Source: Limnomonas spitsbergensis
Taxonomy: Eukaryota; Chlorophyta; Chlorophyceae; Chlamydomonadales
NCBI GenBank assembly: GCA_037349105.1
Contig: JAYJMM010000016.1
Coordinates: forward strand, 992,001 to 1,056,000
Length of the DNA: 64,000 nt
Direction of reading: 5' to 3'
A program made the position numbers and the translations under genes. The notes beneath the pieces were generated by a model that was given only the letters and a program-made list of their open reading frames with translations, made no database searches and was not told the origin of the DNA. Of the stretch, positions 51,101-56,112 are shown in pieces; the first letter of the stretch is position 1, and each line of letters starts with the position of its first letter.

Positions 51101-54100
51101 GCTTATAAACCTTCACCCAAACCCCTCTCACCCTCAGGCCCTGGCCAGCTTGAGCCACCAGTCCACCTCTGCTCAACTCCTGCTTATAAACCCTCACCCT
51201 AACCCCTCTCACCCTCAGGCCCTGGCGAGCTTGAGCCACCAGTCCACCTCTGCTCAACTCCTGCTTATAACCCTCAACCCTAACCCCTCTCACCATCAGG
51301 CCCTGGCGAGCTTGAGCCACCAGTCCACCTCTGCTCAACTCCTGCTTATAAACCCTCAACCCTAACCCCTCTCACCCTCAGGCCCTGGCGAGCTTGAGCC
51401 ACCAGTCCACCTCTTCTCAACTCCTGCTTATAAACCCTCAACCCTAACCCCTCTCACCCTCAGGCCCTGGCGAGCTTGAGCCACCACTCCACCTCTGCTC
51501 AACTCCTGCATATAAACCCTCAACCCTAACCCCTCTCACCCTCAGGCCCTGGCGAGCTTGAGCCACCAGTCCACCTCTGCTCAACTCCTGCTTATAAACC
51601 CTCAACCCTAACGCCTCTCACCCTCAGGCCCTGGCGAGCTTGAGCCACCAGTCCACCTCTGCTCAACTCCTGCATATACACCCTCAACCCTCAACCCTTT
51701 CACCCTCAGGCCCTGGCGAGCTTGAGCCACCAGTCCACCTCTGCTCAACTCCTGCTTATAAACCTTCACCCAAACCCCTCTCACCCTCAGGCCCTGGCGA
51801 GCTTGAGCCACCAGTCCACCTCTGCTCAACTCCTGCATATAAACCCTCAACCCTAAACCCTTTCACCCTCAGGCCCTGGCGAGCTTGAGCCACCAGTCCA
51901 CCTCGTTTCAACTCCTGCTTATAAACCCTCCACCCTAACCCCTCTCACCCTCAGGCCCTGGCGAGCTTGAGCCACCACTCCACCTCTGCTCAACGACCAC
52001 TGATAAACCCTCAACCTAACCCCATTCACCTTCAGGCCCTGGCGAGCTTGAGCCACCAGTCCACCTCTGCTCAACTCCTGCTTATAAACCCTCACCCTAA
52101 CCCCTCTCACCCTCAGGCCCTGGCGAGCTTGAGCCACCAGTCCACCTCTGCTCAACTCCTGCTTATAAACCCTCAACCTTAACCCCTCTCACCCTCACGC
52201 CCTGGCGAGCTTGAGCCACCAGTCCACCTCTGCTCAATGACCACTGATACACCCTCAACCCTAACCCCTCTCACCCTCAGGCCCTGGCGAGCTTGAGCCA
52301 CCAGTCCACCTCTGCTCAACTCCTGCTTATAAACCCTCAACCCTAACCCCTCTCACCCTCAGGCCCTGGCGAGCTTGAGCCACCAGTCCACCTCTGCTCA
52401 ACTTCTGCTTATAACCCTCAACCTAACCCCTCTCACCCTCAGGCCCTGGCGAGCTTGAGCCACCAGTCCACCTCTGCTCAACTCCTGCTTATAAACCCTC
52501 ACCCTAACCCCTCTCACCTTCAGGCCCTGGCGAGCTTGAGCCACCAGTCCACCTCTGCTCAGCTCCTGCTTATGAACCCTCAACCCTAACCCCTCTCACC
52601 CTCAGGCCCTGGCGAGCTTGAGCCACCAGTCCACCTCTGCTCAACTCCTGCTTATGAACCCTCAACCCTAACCCCTCTCACCCTCAGGCCCTGGCGAGCT
52701 TGAGCCACCAGTCCACCTCTGCTCAACTCCTGCATATAAACCTTCAACCTAACCCCTCTCACCCTCAGGCCCTGGTGTGCTGTAGTTATTGTTTTACCTC
52801 CTTAACGTTATTATTACCTCTTATTAGCTGCATGTGCTCTGGCCACACTTAGTGGCTGCTGTCCGAGCTGTTTGAAGATACCCGGCTGCCCCTAAACCCT
52901 ACACCCTACCCCGTACCCCCTCCTCCCCTCAGGCCCTTATCAGCTACAGCTATTACTGCATGTGCTCTGGCCATACCCAGTGGCTTCTGTCCGAGCTGTT
53001 TGAAGACACCCAGTGGCTGGACGGCTTCCTCGCCGAGAACAACCGACGACTGAGGCGCTCGTTCGGGATGCTGTCTGATGCGCTGAATGAGGCGGGGCTC
53101 CCGTTTGTGCAGGTGGGTGGGCGTGAGGGTGCGGGCTGCGGCCGCCTAGGGGGCACACTGAGATGGGTTTAGGGTTTAGGGTTGAGGGTTTAGGGTTTTT
53201 AAACCCTAAACCTTAAACCCTTAACCCTGAGATACGGTGGTGGGACAGCTGTGTGCGTGCCGATGCATACAGTGGATTTGATTTGCCTTCCCTCAAAATG
53301 CATGTTGTTCAGGGGTGTGCGGGATTCATGAAAATACGGATTCTCAATTGTTATCGCAGGTTCCAGTTGCAAAGTTTCACCCTTCGTTTTTACTTGGTCA
53401 GAGGGGAGCATTGAATGAACAATCAATTCATACCCAAGGGAAGGCAATTTAAATTTAAGCAGCTGTATGCAGGATCAGACAAGACTGTTTAGGGCTGTTT
53501 CGTGGCGGGAGCCTGCCATTTTGATATCGCATCCACTTTGGCCGTCTCTGTATGTGCGATCGGAGCATGCCATTCACACCTGGGTGATACATTAGCGCTG
53601 GAGTGCAACCATATTGTTACTTTGTAACAGCTTGCAAGCTGTTGCAACTGATTGTTGCAGCTGGTTGCTGCTACTTGCAGTTTTTACTTCCCCTTGCTAT
53701 CACTCCCAACCAAACAAATGGGCGTCCACGCGGTCGAGCCTTTTTCAGCAGGGCCCACATGTGTTTTGTCGTCGAATGTTCCGCACCTACCGGCAGTAGC
53801 ATCACCTGTGCGCACTTGCTTGCCCCCCCCACCATCTGACCGCAGGCCAGCTCAGCCTCAGCCTCGACGAATGTTCCGCACCTACCGGCAGTAGCATCAC
53901 CTGTGCGCACTTGCTTGCCCCCCCACCATTTGACCGCAGGCCAGCTCAGCCTCAGCCTCGACGAATGTTCCGCACCTACCGGCAGTAGCATCACCTGTGC
54001 GCACTTGCTTGCCTTCCCACCATTTGACCGCAGGCCAGCTCAGCGATGTTCTGTTGGGTTGACATGCGCGAGGCCTTGCTGAAGCGGAGAAACGCCGGAC

Positions 54101-55912
54101 TAGGTGCCACCGGCGCAGGCTGCGGCGTCAGCACCTGGGAGGATGAGCGGGAGATCTGGCGGGATATGATGTACAAGTGGGGAGTTCTGGTGACGCCGGG
54201 TGAGGGAGTTGTGGCAGGATATGGTGTGTAAGCGGGAGTTTTGGCGACGCCGGGTGAGGTAGTTGTGGCGGGATATGATGTACAAGCGGGGAGTTATGGT
54301 CACGCCGGGTGCGGTGCGGGACATCTCGAGGATGTTTGTGTTTGCTCATGGGGCGAACGGAGGCGCAGAAAGGTTCTCTTTCCAGAAGTCCTTTATGGGG
54401 GGAATCATGCAGCTGAATCAGTTGGACGCGTTTCACACCTGTGAACTCCAAGAAGCAGGAATTCAAATTTAAAATACTCGAAATTAAGATTGTATCCAGA
54501 TGGTGATCGGGTAGATCGGGGGAGGGAGGGGGGAACGAGATAGCCTCCTCATCTTCACCTGCACTTTGGTTGCAGCTTGCCACTTCATATTATTGCGGGC
54601 TCAGATATTTGTGTGCCTGCTACTGCATGCTTAGATATTTGTGTGCCTGCTACTGCATGCTCAGATAGTTGTGTGCCTCCTGCTGCATGCTTAGGTATCT
54701 GTGTGCCTGCTACTGCATGCTCAGATAGTTGTGTGCCTGCTGCTGCATGCTTAGATGTTTGTGTGCCTGCTACTGCATGCTTAGATATCTGTGTGCCTGC
54801 TACTGCATGCTCAGATGTTTGTGTGCCCGCTGCTGCATGCTTAGATATTTGTGTGCCTGCTACTGCATGCTTAAATGTTTGTGTGCCTGCTGCTGCATGC
54901 TTAGATATCTGTGTGCCTGCTACTGCATGCTTACATGTTTGTGTGCCTGCTGCTGCATGCTTAGGTATCTGTGTGCCTGCTACTGCATGCTGAGATATTT
55001 GTCTGCCTGCTGCTGCATGCTTAGATATCTGTGTGCCTGCTACTGCATGCTTACATGTTTGTGCGCCTGCTGCTGCATGCTTAGATATTTGTGTGCCTGC
55101 TACTGCATGCTTAGATATTTGTGTGCCTGCTACTGCATGCTTAGATATCTGTGTGCCTGCTACTGCTGGGGTTAAATATGTGTGTGCCTGCTACTGCATG
55201 CTTAGATATCTGTGTGCCTGCTACTGCATGCTCAGATGTTTGTGTGTCTGCTACTGCATGCTTAGATATCTGTGTGCCTGCTACTGCATGCTTAGATATT
55301 TGTGTGCCTGCTACTGCATGCTTAGATATCTGTGTGCCTGCTACTGCATGCTCAGATGTTTGTGTGTCTGCTACTGCATGCTTAGATATTTGTGTGCCTG
55401 CTACTTCTGGGGTTAAATATGTGTGTGTCTGCTGCTGCAGACTTCGATATTTTCCGGCCTAAATCCGCCTGCAGGGGAGAGAGGATTGACTCAAATATAT
55501 ATTGTTTATAAATAGAGAGAGGATATGTTTGTTTTGTTTTGTTTCTGCCAGCAGGGAAGAGAACTGGCAAGCTTGAAACTTCAGAGCCAGTTTTCCCCCG
55601 CCTACGCCGGACTTGCCTGCTTGGGTTGATTTTTTCCCCTTCCGGCTTCTGCATGCAGAGAAGGAGTGTCATGCTGCGCACTTGCCTGGCCAGGCTCCAT
55701 AGTTCCGCCTGTGCTGGGTTAGCCGGCTTGCACCGAGTTTTTTCTGTCTGCTGTTGTGTACAGGGGAGGACTGTCATGCTGCAGAGCCAGGCTTCTTCCG
55801 CCTATGCTGGGCTTGGGTGCCCGCTGAGCTGCTCCCGGAGGCTGTGCGCAGGATGAAGGCAGCAGCAGACTGTACAGAAATAAATAGATACGCAAACAAG
55901 TGCATAGATTGA
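5988..55912 (+). CDS. ACC-synthase-like PLP-dependent aminotransferase, complete, 10 exons
   Basis: Fold-type I PLP enzyme of the 1-aminocyclopropane-1-carboxylate synthase / class I-II aminotransferase group. Exons: 5988-6118, 6505-6577, 9021-9137, 9947-10090, 10208-10324, 11967-12073, 13873-14083, 52933-53112, 54034-54199, 55764-55912. All phases agree, giving 464 codons plus TGA, a usual ACS length. Landmarks (residue numbers): GLAENKLS with Glu59; FYGD with Tyr84; VDPDHLTVVAGAGAV after 107; TNPNNP with Asn200; DEIYA with Asp231 and Tyr234; GLSKD with the PLP lysine Lys279; GLRFG Arg287; EPGFFRLCWA with the carboxylate-binding Arg428. Members may be ACC synthases (S-adenosylmethionine to ACC) or plain aminotransferases/C-S lyases; the sequence does not decide. 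No signal or transit peptide is obvious, so the cytosol is likely. Intron 7 is 38,849 bp. ATG at 5982 is an alternative start. The intact frame despite huge introns suggests a working gene. Confidence 0.88.
6393..6452 (+). repeat. Acceptor-edge copy of gene 2 exon 2
   Basis: CCTGCAATCAACGGTGCAAG followed by TCTCCTGAGGATCCCGGTGG and TATCATCAG repeats the sequence just before and at the start of exon 2 (6489-6536). The splice AG is disrupted by a small change. Confidence 0.88.
6505..6577 (+). CDS. Gene 2 exon 2 (GLAENKLS)
   Basis: Small exon after CCTGCAG (6498-6504), encoding SPEDPGGIISIGLAENKLS and AGLVH. The AEN motif holds the conserved substrate-pocket Glu. The donor is CAT|GTGGGT at 6578; CTA|GTGCAT at 6572 is an in-phase alternative two codons shorter. 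A decayed copy of its start lies at 6393-6452. Confidence 0.83.
6876..7107 (+). repeat. 29-bp tandem array, 8 copies, acceptor-like
   Basis: CTTCCTTGCAGCTCCCTGAT + ATTGAACAG repeats at exact 29-bp steps (6876, 6905, 6934, 6963, 6992, 7021, 7050, 7079). Each unit has a pyrimidine tract and CAG like a 3' splice site, but no known exon starts with the following bases. Confidence 0.9.
7243..8560 (+). repeat. 102-bp tandem array from gene 2 exon 3 acceptor edge, ~14 copies
   Basis: GCTGCAG|GAGAGGTTGATGC begins units at 7243, 7329, then every 102 bp from 7431 to 8553. The first ~22 bases after CAG match the start of exon 3 (GAGAGGCTGTTGCGCTGCTC) with about four differences. The rest of the unit is intronic. 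Units are almost identical in the middle and diverged at the ends. Confidence 0.92.
8860..8934 (+). pseudogene. Decayed partial copy of gene 2 exon 3
   Basis: After CTACAG, about 75 bases match exon 3 (GAGAGGCTGTTGCGCTGCTC, then GTCTTGTTCTATGGCGACAG), including the codons for FYGD. It then diverges, with no donor. A shorter copy starts near 8759. Confidence 0.85.
9021..9137 (+). CDS. Gene 2 exon 3 (FYGDRRGH)
   Basis: Thirty-nine codons in phase 0, CTGCAG|GAGAGG to CAG|GTGAGC. It encodes ERLLRCSSPPVDVLFYGDRR, then GHMRLRRALAGLLGRTFMQ. The YGDxxGxxxLRxALA pattern is typical of the family, its Tyr contacting the cofactor of the neighbouring subunit. It is preceded by the 102-bp array and a longer copy at 8860-8934. 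Confidence 0.87.
9138..9946 (+). other. Gene 2 intron 3 contents
   Basis: Holds degenerate AGGCAGGCAAGCCC-type repeats (about 9245-9390) and TCACACAT-rich sequence (9670-9930). A weak match to the start of exon 4 lies near 9747-9771. No coding sequence is supported. Confidence 0.5.
9947..10090 (+). CDS. Gene 2 exon 4 (VDPDHLTVVAGAGAV)
   Basis: Forty-eight codons, CTGCAG|GGCATC to CAA|GTACGT. It encodes GIHVDPDHLTVVAGAGAVID, then a Leu-rich helix and GVLLPRPYYPHFDVDLQ. This is the glycine-rich PLP-phosphate region and the P-x-Y segment stacking near the cofactor ring. Confidence 0.9.
10208..10324 (+). CDS. Gene 2 exon 5
   Basis: Thirty-nine codons, CCCAG|GTGCGG to AAG|GTAGAG. It encodes VRCGMTPLAFDFDSGSGGTV, EERLDL and an Ala-rich stretch before SGTAVK. 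It corresponds to the variable segment between the PxYxxF strand and the NPxNP strand. The preceding 117-bp intron is the shortest here and has no exon copies. Confidence 0.85.
10383..10516. repeat. ~110-bp dispersed repeat ending in telomeric motifs, copy 1
   Basis: From GAGGTGTGTTACGTGTGTGA through CATAGTGGGAGGCTGGCCGC to CCCTAAACCCTAAA. Nearly identical to 16456-16560; differences are limited to a few bases. Both copies run into CCCTAAA tracts. Confidence 0.9.
10634..10828. mobile_element. MITE-like element A
   Basis: About 190 bp bounded by imperfect inverted repeats: GTAGATTTAATTTGCCTCCC at the left and the complement of GTATATTTGCTTTGCCTTCC at the right (about 18 of 22 positions). Interior AT-rich and non-coding. 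A relative is at 53275-53458. Confidence 0.65.
10888..10962 (+). repeat. Dispersed intronic repeat, copy 2 of 3
   Basis: AAGACTACGCTCCACAGGGG followed by CGTGAGGGTTAGGAAACAGC and CATGGGCCTAGGCCGCGTCC; about 85% alike to the copies at 4126 and 11262 by eye. Confidence 0.75.
11262..11342 (+). repeat. Dispersed intronic repeat, copy 3 of 3
   Basis: AAATTACGCCTCGCAGGGGC followed by GTGAGGGTTAAGGAAACAGC and the TAGGCCGCGTCC end; preceded by an AAGAAAGAAA lead, as in copy 1. Confidence 0.75.
11635..11925 (+). repeat. Four acceptor-edge copies of gene 2 exon 6
   Basis: CCCAGGTGCTGCTCCTCACC / AACCCCAACAACCCAATGTC-like segments near 11637, 11695, 11792 and 11873, each preceded by an ACCCTCCCAG-like tract, ahead of the real exon at 11967. 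Confidence 0.92.
11967..12073 (+). CDS. Gene 2 exon 6 (TNPNNP)
   Basis: CCCAG|GTGCTG to CAG|GTACAG. It encodes VLLLTNPNNPMSTTYSRETL, then VSALRWCMANEVHLV and two bases of a Ser codon completed in exon 7. NPNNP corresponds to the NPSNP motif whose first Asn hydrogen-bonds the PLP O3'. Decayed copies flank it on both sides. Confidence 0.92.
12100..12592 (+). repeat. Seven donor-edge copies of gene 2 exon 6
   Basis: CCTGGTCAGGTAAAG-like sequence (exon end CACCTGGTCAG|GTACAG) recurs near 12146, 12222, 12294, 12349, 12422, 12498 and 12572. The 55-80 bp spacers are made of TAGGGTTGAGGGTTTACCCT and AAACCCTAGACCC motifs. Confidence 0.9.
13290..13600. repeat. Intronic repeat with GGTAGG motifs and a segment also at 17236-17277
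   Basis: Several GGTAGG/CCTACC motifs, then TGTAGGCTGGTCAAGGTTTG...CCCAATCGGCCC (13527-13562), which recurs inverted at 17236-17277. A weaker relative is at about 58078. A dispersed family of unknown type. Confidence 0.5.
13873..14083 (+). CDS. Gene 2 exon 7 (DEIYA and PLP lysine)
   Basis: CGCAG|T to CAC|GTGAGT. It encodes SDEIYALSVW, an acidic insert, QLLHVVFGLSKDFCASGLRF and GGLHTRNAALNH. Asp and Tyr of DEIYA bind the pyridine nitrogen and O3'; Lys in GLSKD forms the Schiff base; Arg in GLRFG binds phosphate. This exon alone places the gene in the ACS-like family. Confidence 0.93.
14130..14375 (+). repeat. Donor-edge copies of gene 2 exon 7
   Basis: GCGCTGAATCACGTGAGTG, the exon 7 end plus donor, has derivatives near 14139 (GACGCGCTGAAACGC), 14193 (GACGCGCTGAATCACGTGAT), 14278 (GCCGCGCCGAAACGC) and 14345 (GCAGAATCACGTGAGTG). 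GTAGCTGAA-type motifs lie between them. Confidence 0.78.
14490..14561 (-). tRNA. tRNA-Gly (UCC)
   Basis: The minus strand folds as a full cloverleaf. The 7-bp acceptor stem GTGTCCA/TGGACAC runs from 14561-14555 to 14497-14491, with A as discriminator. A D-arm with AACGGTTATGA follows. The anticodon stem CTCGC/GCGAG holds the loop CTTCCAA (anticodon TCC), and the T-arm is CTGGG-TTCGACT-CCCAG. No intron. It lies antisense inside intron 7 of gene 2. Confidence 0.9.
14565..15369. other. Intron 7 segment without supported genes
   Basis: Holds repeated CTAGGTCTTTTGATC / CCTAGGCCCTAG motifs (14995-15115) and a degenerate tRNA-like stretch at about 15240-15310. ORFs of 69-107 codons are present but show no recognisable domain. 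Confidence 0.4.
15370..15418. repeat. Perfect 17-bp hairpin
   Basis: GGTACAAGGAGGCCTTT (15370-15386) pairs perfectly with 15402-15418 around a 15-base loop, just outside the left end of the TIR transposon at 15440. Confidence 0.9.
15719..16219 (-). CDS. Glu/Lys-rich ORF inside TIR transposon
   Basis: 166 codons from ATG. The N-terminal part (MVVSLNKVCQMQGAEWTWTH, then PFVQPIYEHDDRQRALRHHL) looks coding. A basic patch TRKRKLPRSMLFKPKKE follows, then about 60 residues of Glu/Lys/Ala coiled-coil-like sequence, and an aromatic end (RRWRFDWRAEWMEAEL). Function unknown; possibly a transposon accessory protein or cargo fragment. Confidence 0.35.
   Translation of the reverse strand: MVVSLNKVCQMQGAEWTWTHKPFVQPIYEHDDRQRALRHHLQMAAPSPCPAASNMSSTSTRKRKLPRSMLFKPKKEGSEKEEAEKKEAEKKEPENEEKEEKEDKKKEAEEEEEEEEEGEEDEEAREAREEEEDWKAEQAEERRWRFDWRAEWMEAELSSNATYEYR
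16228..16482 (+). CDS. AT-hook-containing ORF fragment in TIR transposon
   Basis: Open frame without a clear Met start, encoding SELSQQELARNAAARKTREE, AEADAREDARAMGLS and the AT-hook-like KRPVGRPPKSR, ending at a TGA. It may be an exon of a transposon protein. AT-hooks bind AT-rich DNA, which fits the AT-rich subterminal regions, but this link is inference. Confidence 0.35.
   Translation, partial: NIFKKTSELSQQELARNAAARKTREEAEADAREDARAMGLSTPVLKRPVGRPPKSRHQLVPHAVIAVPRQNLLGSPRCVTCVSA
16456..16600. repeat. 110-bp dispersed repeat copy 2 plus (CCCTAAA)8 tract
   Basis: Same repeat as 10383-10516. It is followed at 16541-16598 by eight perfect CCCTAAA units, the longest interstitial plant-type telomere tract in the window. 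Confidence 0.92.
16968..18120. other. Intron 7 segment with TE-like ORF end
   Basis: An open frame without Met at 17806-18030 encodes EVEEQRREVEDEIDLTETAP, acidic repeats and SLAIFPQADGTLKAYLIYAL, then stops. It looks like the end of an unidentified, possibly mobile-element, protein. A small perfect hairpin (TTCCGGC/GCCGGAA) is at 17569-17585. The satellite begins directly after it. Confidence 0.35.
18121..52777 (+). repeat. Giant 81/82-bp intronic satellite, ~424 units, acceptor + exon-like start
   Basis: About 34.65 kb of tandem units. Each unit reads ACCCCTCTCACCCTCAG|GCC, then CTGGCGAGCTTGAGCCACCA, GTCCACCTCTGCTCAA and CTCCTGCTTATAAACCCTCA. The part up to AG is a strong 3' splice-site context. 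The next bases encode ALASLSHQSTSAQLLL, similar in position and phase to exon 8 (ALISYSYYCMCSGHTQWLL). Units with one extra A are 82 bp and read into a TAA; 81-bp units stay open. Variants recur in blocks (ACGACCACTGATAAACC, CTGCATATAAACC, CCACCCGTCC). The CAG is kept in nearly every unit, with CAC at about 43217, 50647 and 52198. All ORFs on both strands here are by-products. Confidence 0.97.
52769..52889 (+). pseudogene. Chimeric satellite-unit / exon 8 copy
   Basis: Begins CCCTCAG|GCCCTGG like a satellite unit, continues TGTAGTTATT, is interrupted by about 37 bp, then resumes CTGCATGTGCTCTGGCCACA to GAAGATACCCGGCTG. It matches exon 8 (52933 on) for about 60 bp. It physically links the satellite unit to the true exon start. 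Confidence 0.85.
52933..53112 (+). CDS. Gene 2 exon 8
   Basis: Sixty codons, CCCTCAG|GCCCTT to CAG|GTGGGT. It encodes ALISYSYYCMCSGHTQWLLS, then ELFEDTQWLDGFLAENNRRL and a helix ending AGLPFVQ. It matches the SxxTQxLLxxxLxDxxW...NRxRLxxxY region after the PLP lysine. Phase 0 joins exon 7 across 38.8 kb. The start (Ala-Leu-x-Ser-x-Ser) resembles the satellite unit's exon-like part. Confidence 0.9.
53166..53232. repeat. Head-to-head telomere-like inverted repeat
   Basis: TTTAGGG-type units (53166-53197) meet CCCTAAA-type units (53199-53230) around TTTTT, forming an imperfect palindrome in intron 8. Confidence 0.85.
53275..53458. mobile_element. MITE-like element B
   Basis: About 180 bp bounded by GGATTTGATTTGCCTTCCCT and the complement of AGGGAAGGCAATTTAAATTT. 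The ends match those of element A at 10634-10828. The interior differs, as in a family defined by its termini. Confidence 0.6.
53716..53762 (+). repeat. Dispersed repeat pair, copy 1
   Basis: GGGCGTCCACGCGGTCGAGC + CTTTTTCAGCAGGGCCCA resembles 56289-56334 (GGGCATCCACGCGGCCAAGC + CATTTTAGCAGGGCCCA). Confidence 0.7.
53828..54033 (+). repeat. Acceptor-edge copies of gene 2 exon 9
   Basis: GACCGCAG|GCCAGCTCAGC occurs at about 53838, 53932 and, as the real acceptor, 54027. The ~94-bp unit also holds GAATGTTCCGCACCTACCGG and ATCACCTGTGCGCACTTGC. Confidence 0.92.
54034..54199 (+). CDS. Gene 2 exon 9 (FCWVDM)
   Basis: CCGCAG|GCC to CCG G|GTGAGG. It encodes ASSAMFCWVDMREALLKRRN, a Gly-rich linker, STWEDEREIWRDMMYK and GVLVTPG. 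This is the family's F-x-W-x-D-x-R(x)L strand and the segment leading to xxxPG. Phase 0 at the acceptor selects 54034 over the AG at 54043. Confidence 0.9.
54160..54312 (+). repeat. Donor-edge copies of gene 2 exon 9
   Basis: The exon end GGCGGGATATGATGTACAAG...ACGCCGG|GTGAGG is repeated at about 54211-54264 (GTGAGG kept) and 54266-54312 (donor changed to GTGCGG), with period about 53 bp. Confidence 0.9.
54596..55440 (+). repeat. 30-bp tandem array, ~28 copies
   Basis: Units of TGTGTGCCTGCTACTGCATG + CTTAGATATT, with TACTGC/TGCTGC and TCAG/TTAG variants, in intron 9 of gene 2. The alternation of variants suggests a 60-bp higher-order unit in places. Three frames are open as Cys-rich ORFs, which are repeat artefacts. 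Confidence 0.93.
55466..55760 (+). repeat. Degenerate acceptor-edge copies of gene 2 exon 10
   Basis: GCAGGGAAGAGAACTGGCAA...TTTTCCCCCGCCTACGCCGG (55551-55625) and GCAGAGAAGGAGTGTCATGC...TTCCGCCTGTGCTGGG (55656-55722) parallel the real exon (ACAG|GGGAGGACTGTCATGC...TTCCGCCTATGCTGGG). A stub CTGCAGGGGAGAG lies near 55470. Confidence 0.85.
55764..55912 (+). CDS. Gene 2 exon 10, C-terminus and stop
   Basis: GTACAG|GG, completing the Gly codon begun in exon 9. It encodes GEDCHAAEPGFFRLCWAWVP, then AELLPEAVRRMKAAAD and a short tail, with TGA at 55910-55912. EPGFFRLCWA holds the C-terminal Arg that binds the substrate carboxylate. Degenerate copies precede it, and copies of its end follow it. Confidence 0.92.
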
Positions 55913-56112
55913 GGAAGCCTCCCATTTTGGCCGAAGCATGGGACATGATGGCTACCGTAGGATGAAGGCAGCAGCAGAATGTAAATAAATACATAATTAG
56001 ATTTGCAAACAAGCAAGTGCGTGGAGTTTGAGGAAGCCGCCCATTTTGGCTGAAGCATGGGACATGATGGCTACCGTAGAATGAAAAGGCAGCAGCGGAC
56101 TGCAAGTGATGA
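55852..56112 (+). repeat. Copies of gene 2 exon 10 3' end and following sequence
   Basis: GATGAAGGCAGCAGCAGA (exon end), the TGA region and CATTTTGGCCGAAGCATGGG...GGCTACCGTAG recur from 55960 and again from 56080, spacing about 109-119 bp. A TGTAA at about 55979 lies in the second copy and could serve as polyadenylation signal. Confidence 0.9.

Noticed and set aside
18035..52583. Many 71-188-codon ORFs over the 81/82-bp satellite (SHQSTSAQLL / RVYKQELSRGG types)
   Set aside because: They recur on both strands with every unit, and begin and end where 81- and 82-bp units alternate. Repeat by-products, not genes.
18121..52777. CRISPR-like array
   Set aside because: Units are head-to-tail without unique spacers, are 81/82 bp long and contain a splice-acceptor context, and the genome is eukaryotic.
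54043..54046. Acceptor CTCAG at 54043 for gene 2 exon 9
   Set aside because: It would break frame with exon 8. The AG at 54033 gives phase 0 and the expected residues before FCWVDM.
54577..55462. Cys-rich ORFs (CVPATACLDI, CYCMLRYLCA)
   Set aside because: They come from a 30-bp repeat with no stop in three frames. The Cys pattern reflects the DNA repeat, not a metallothionein-like gene.
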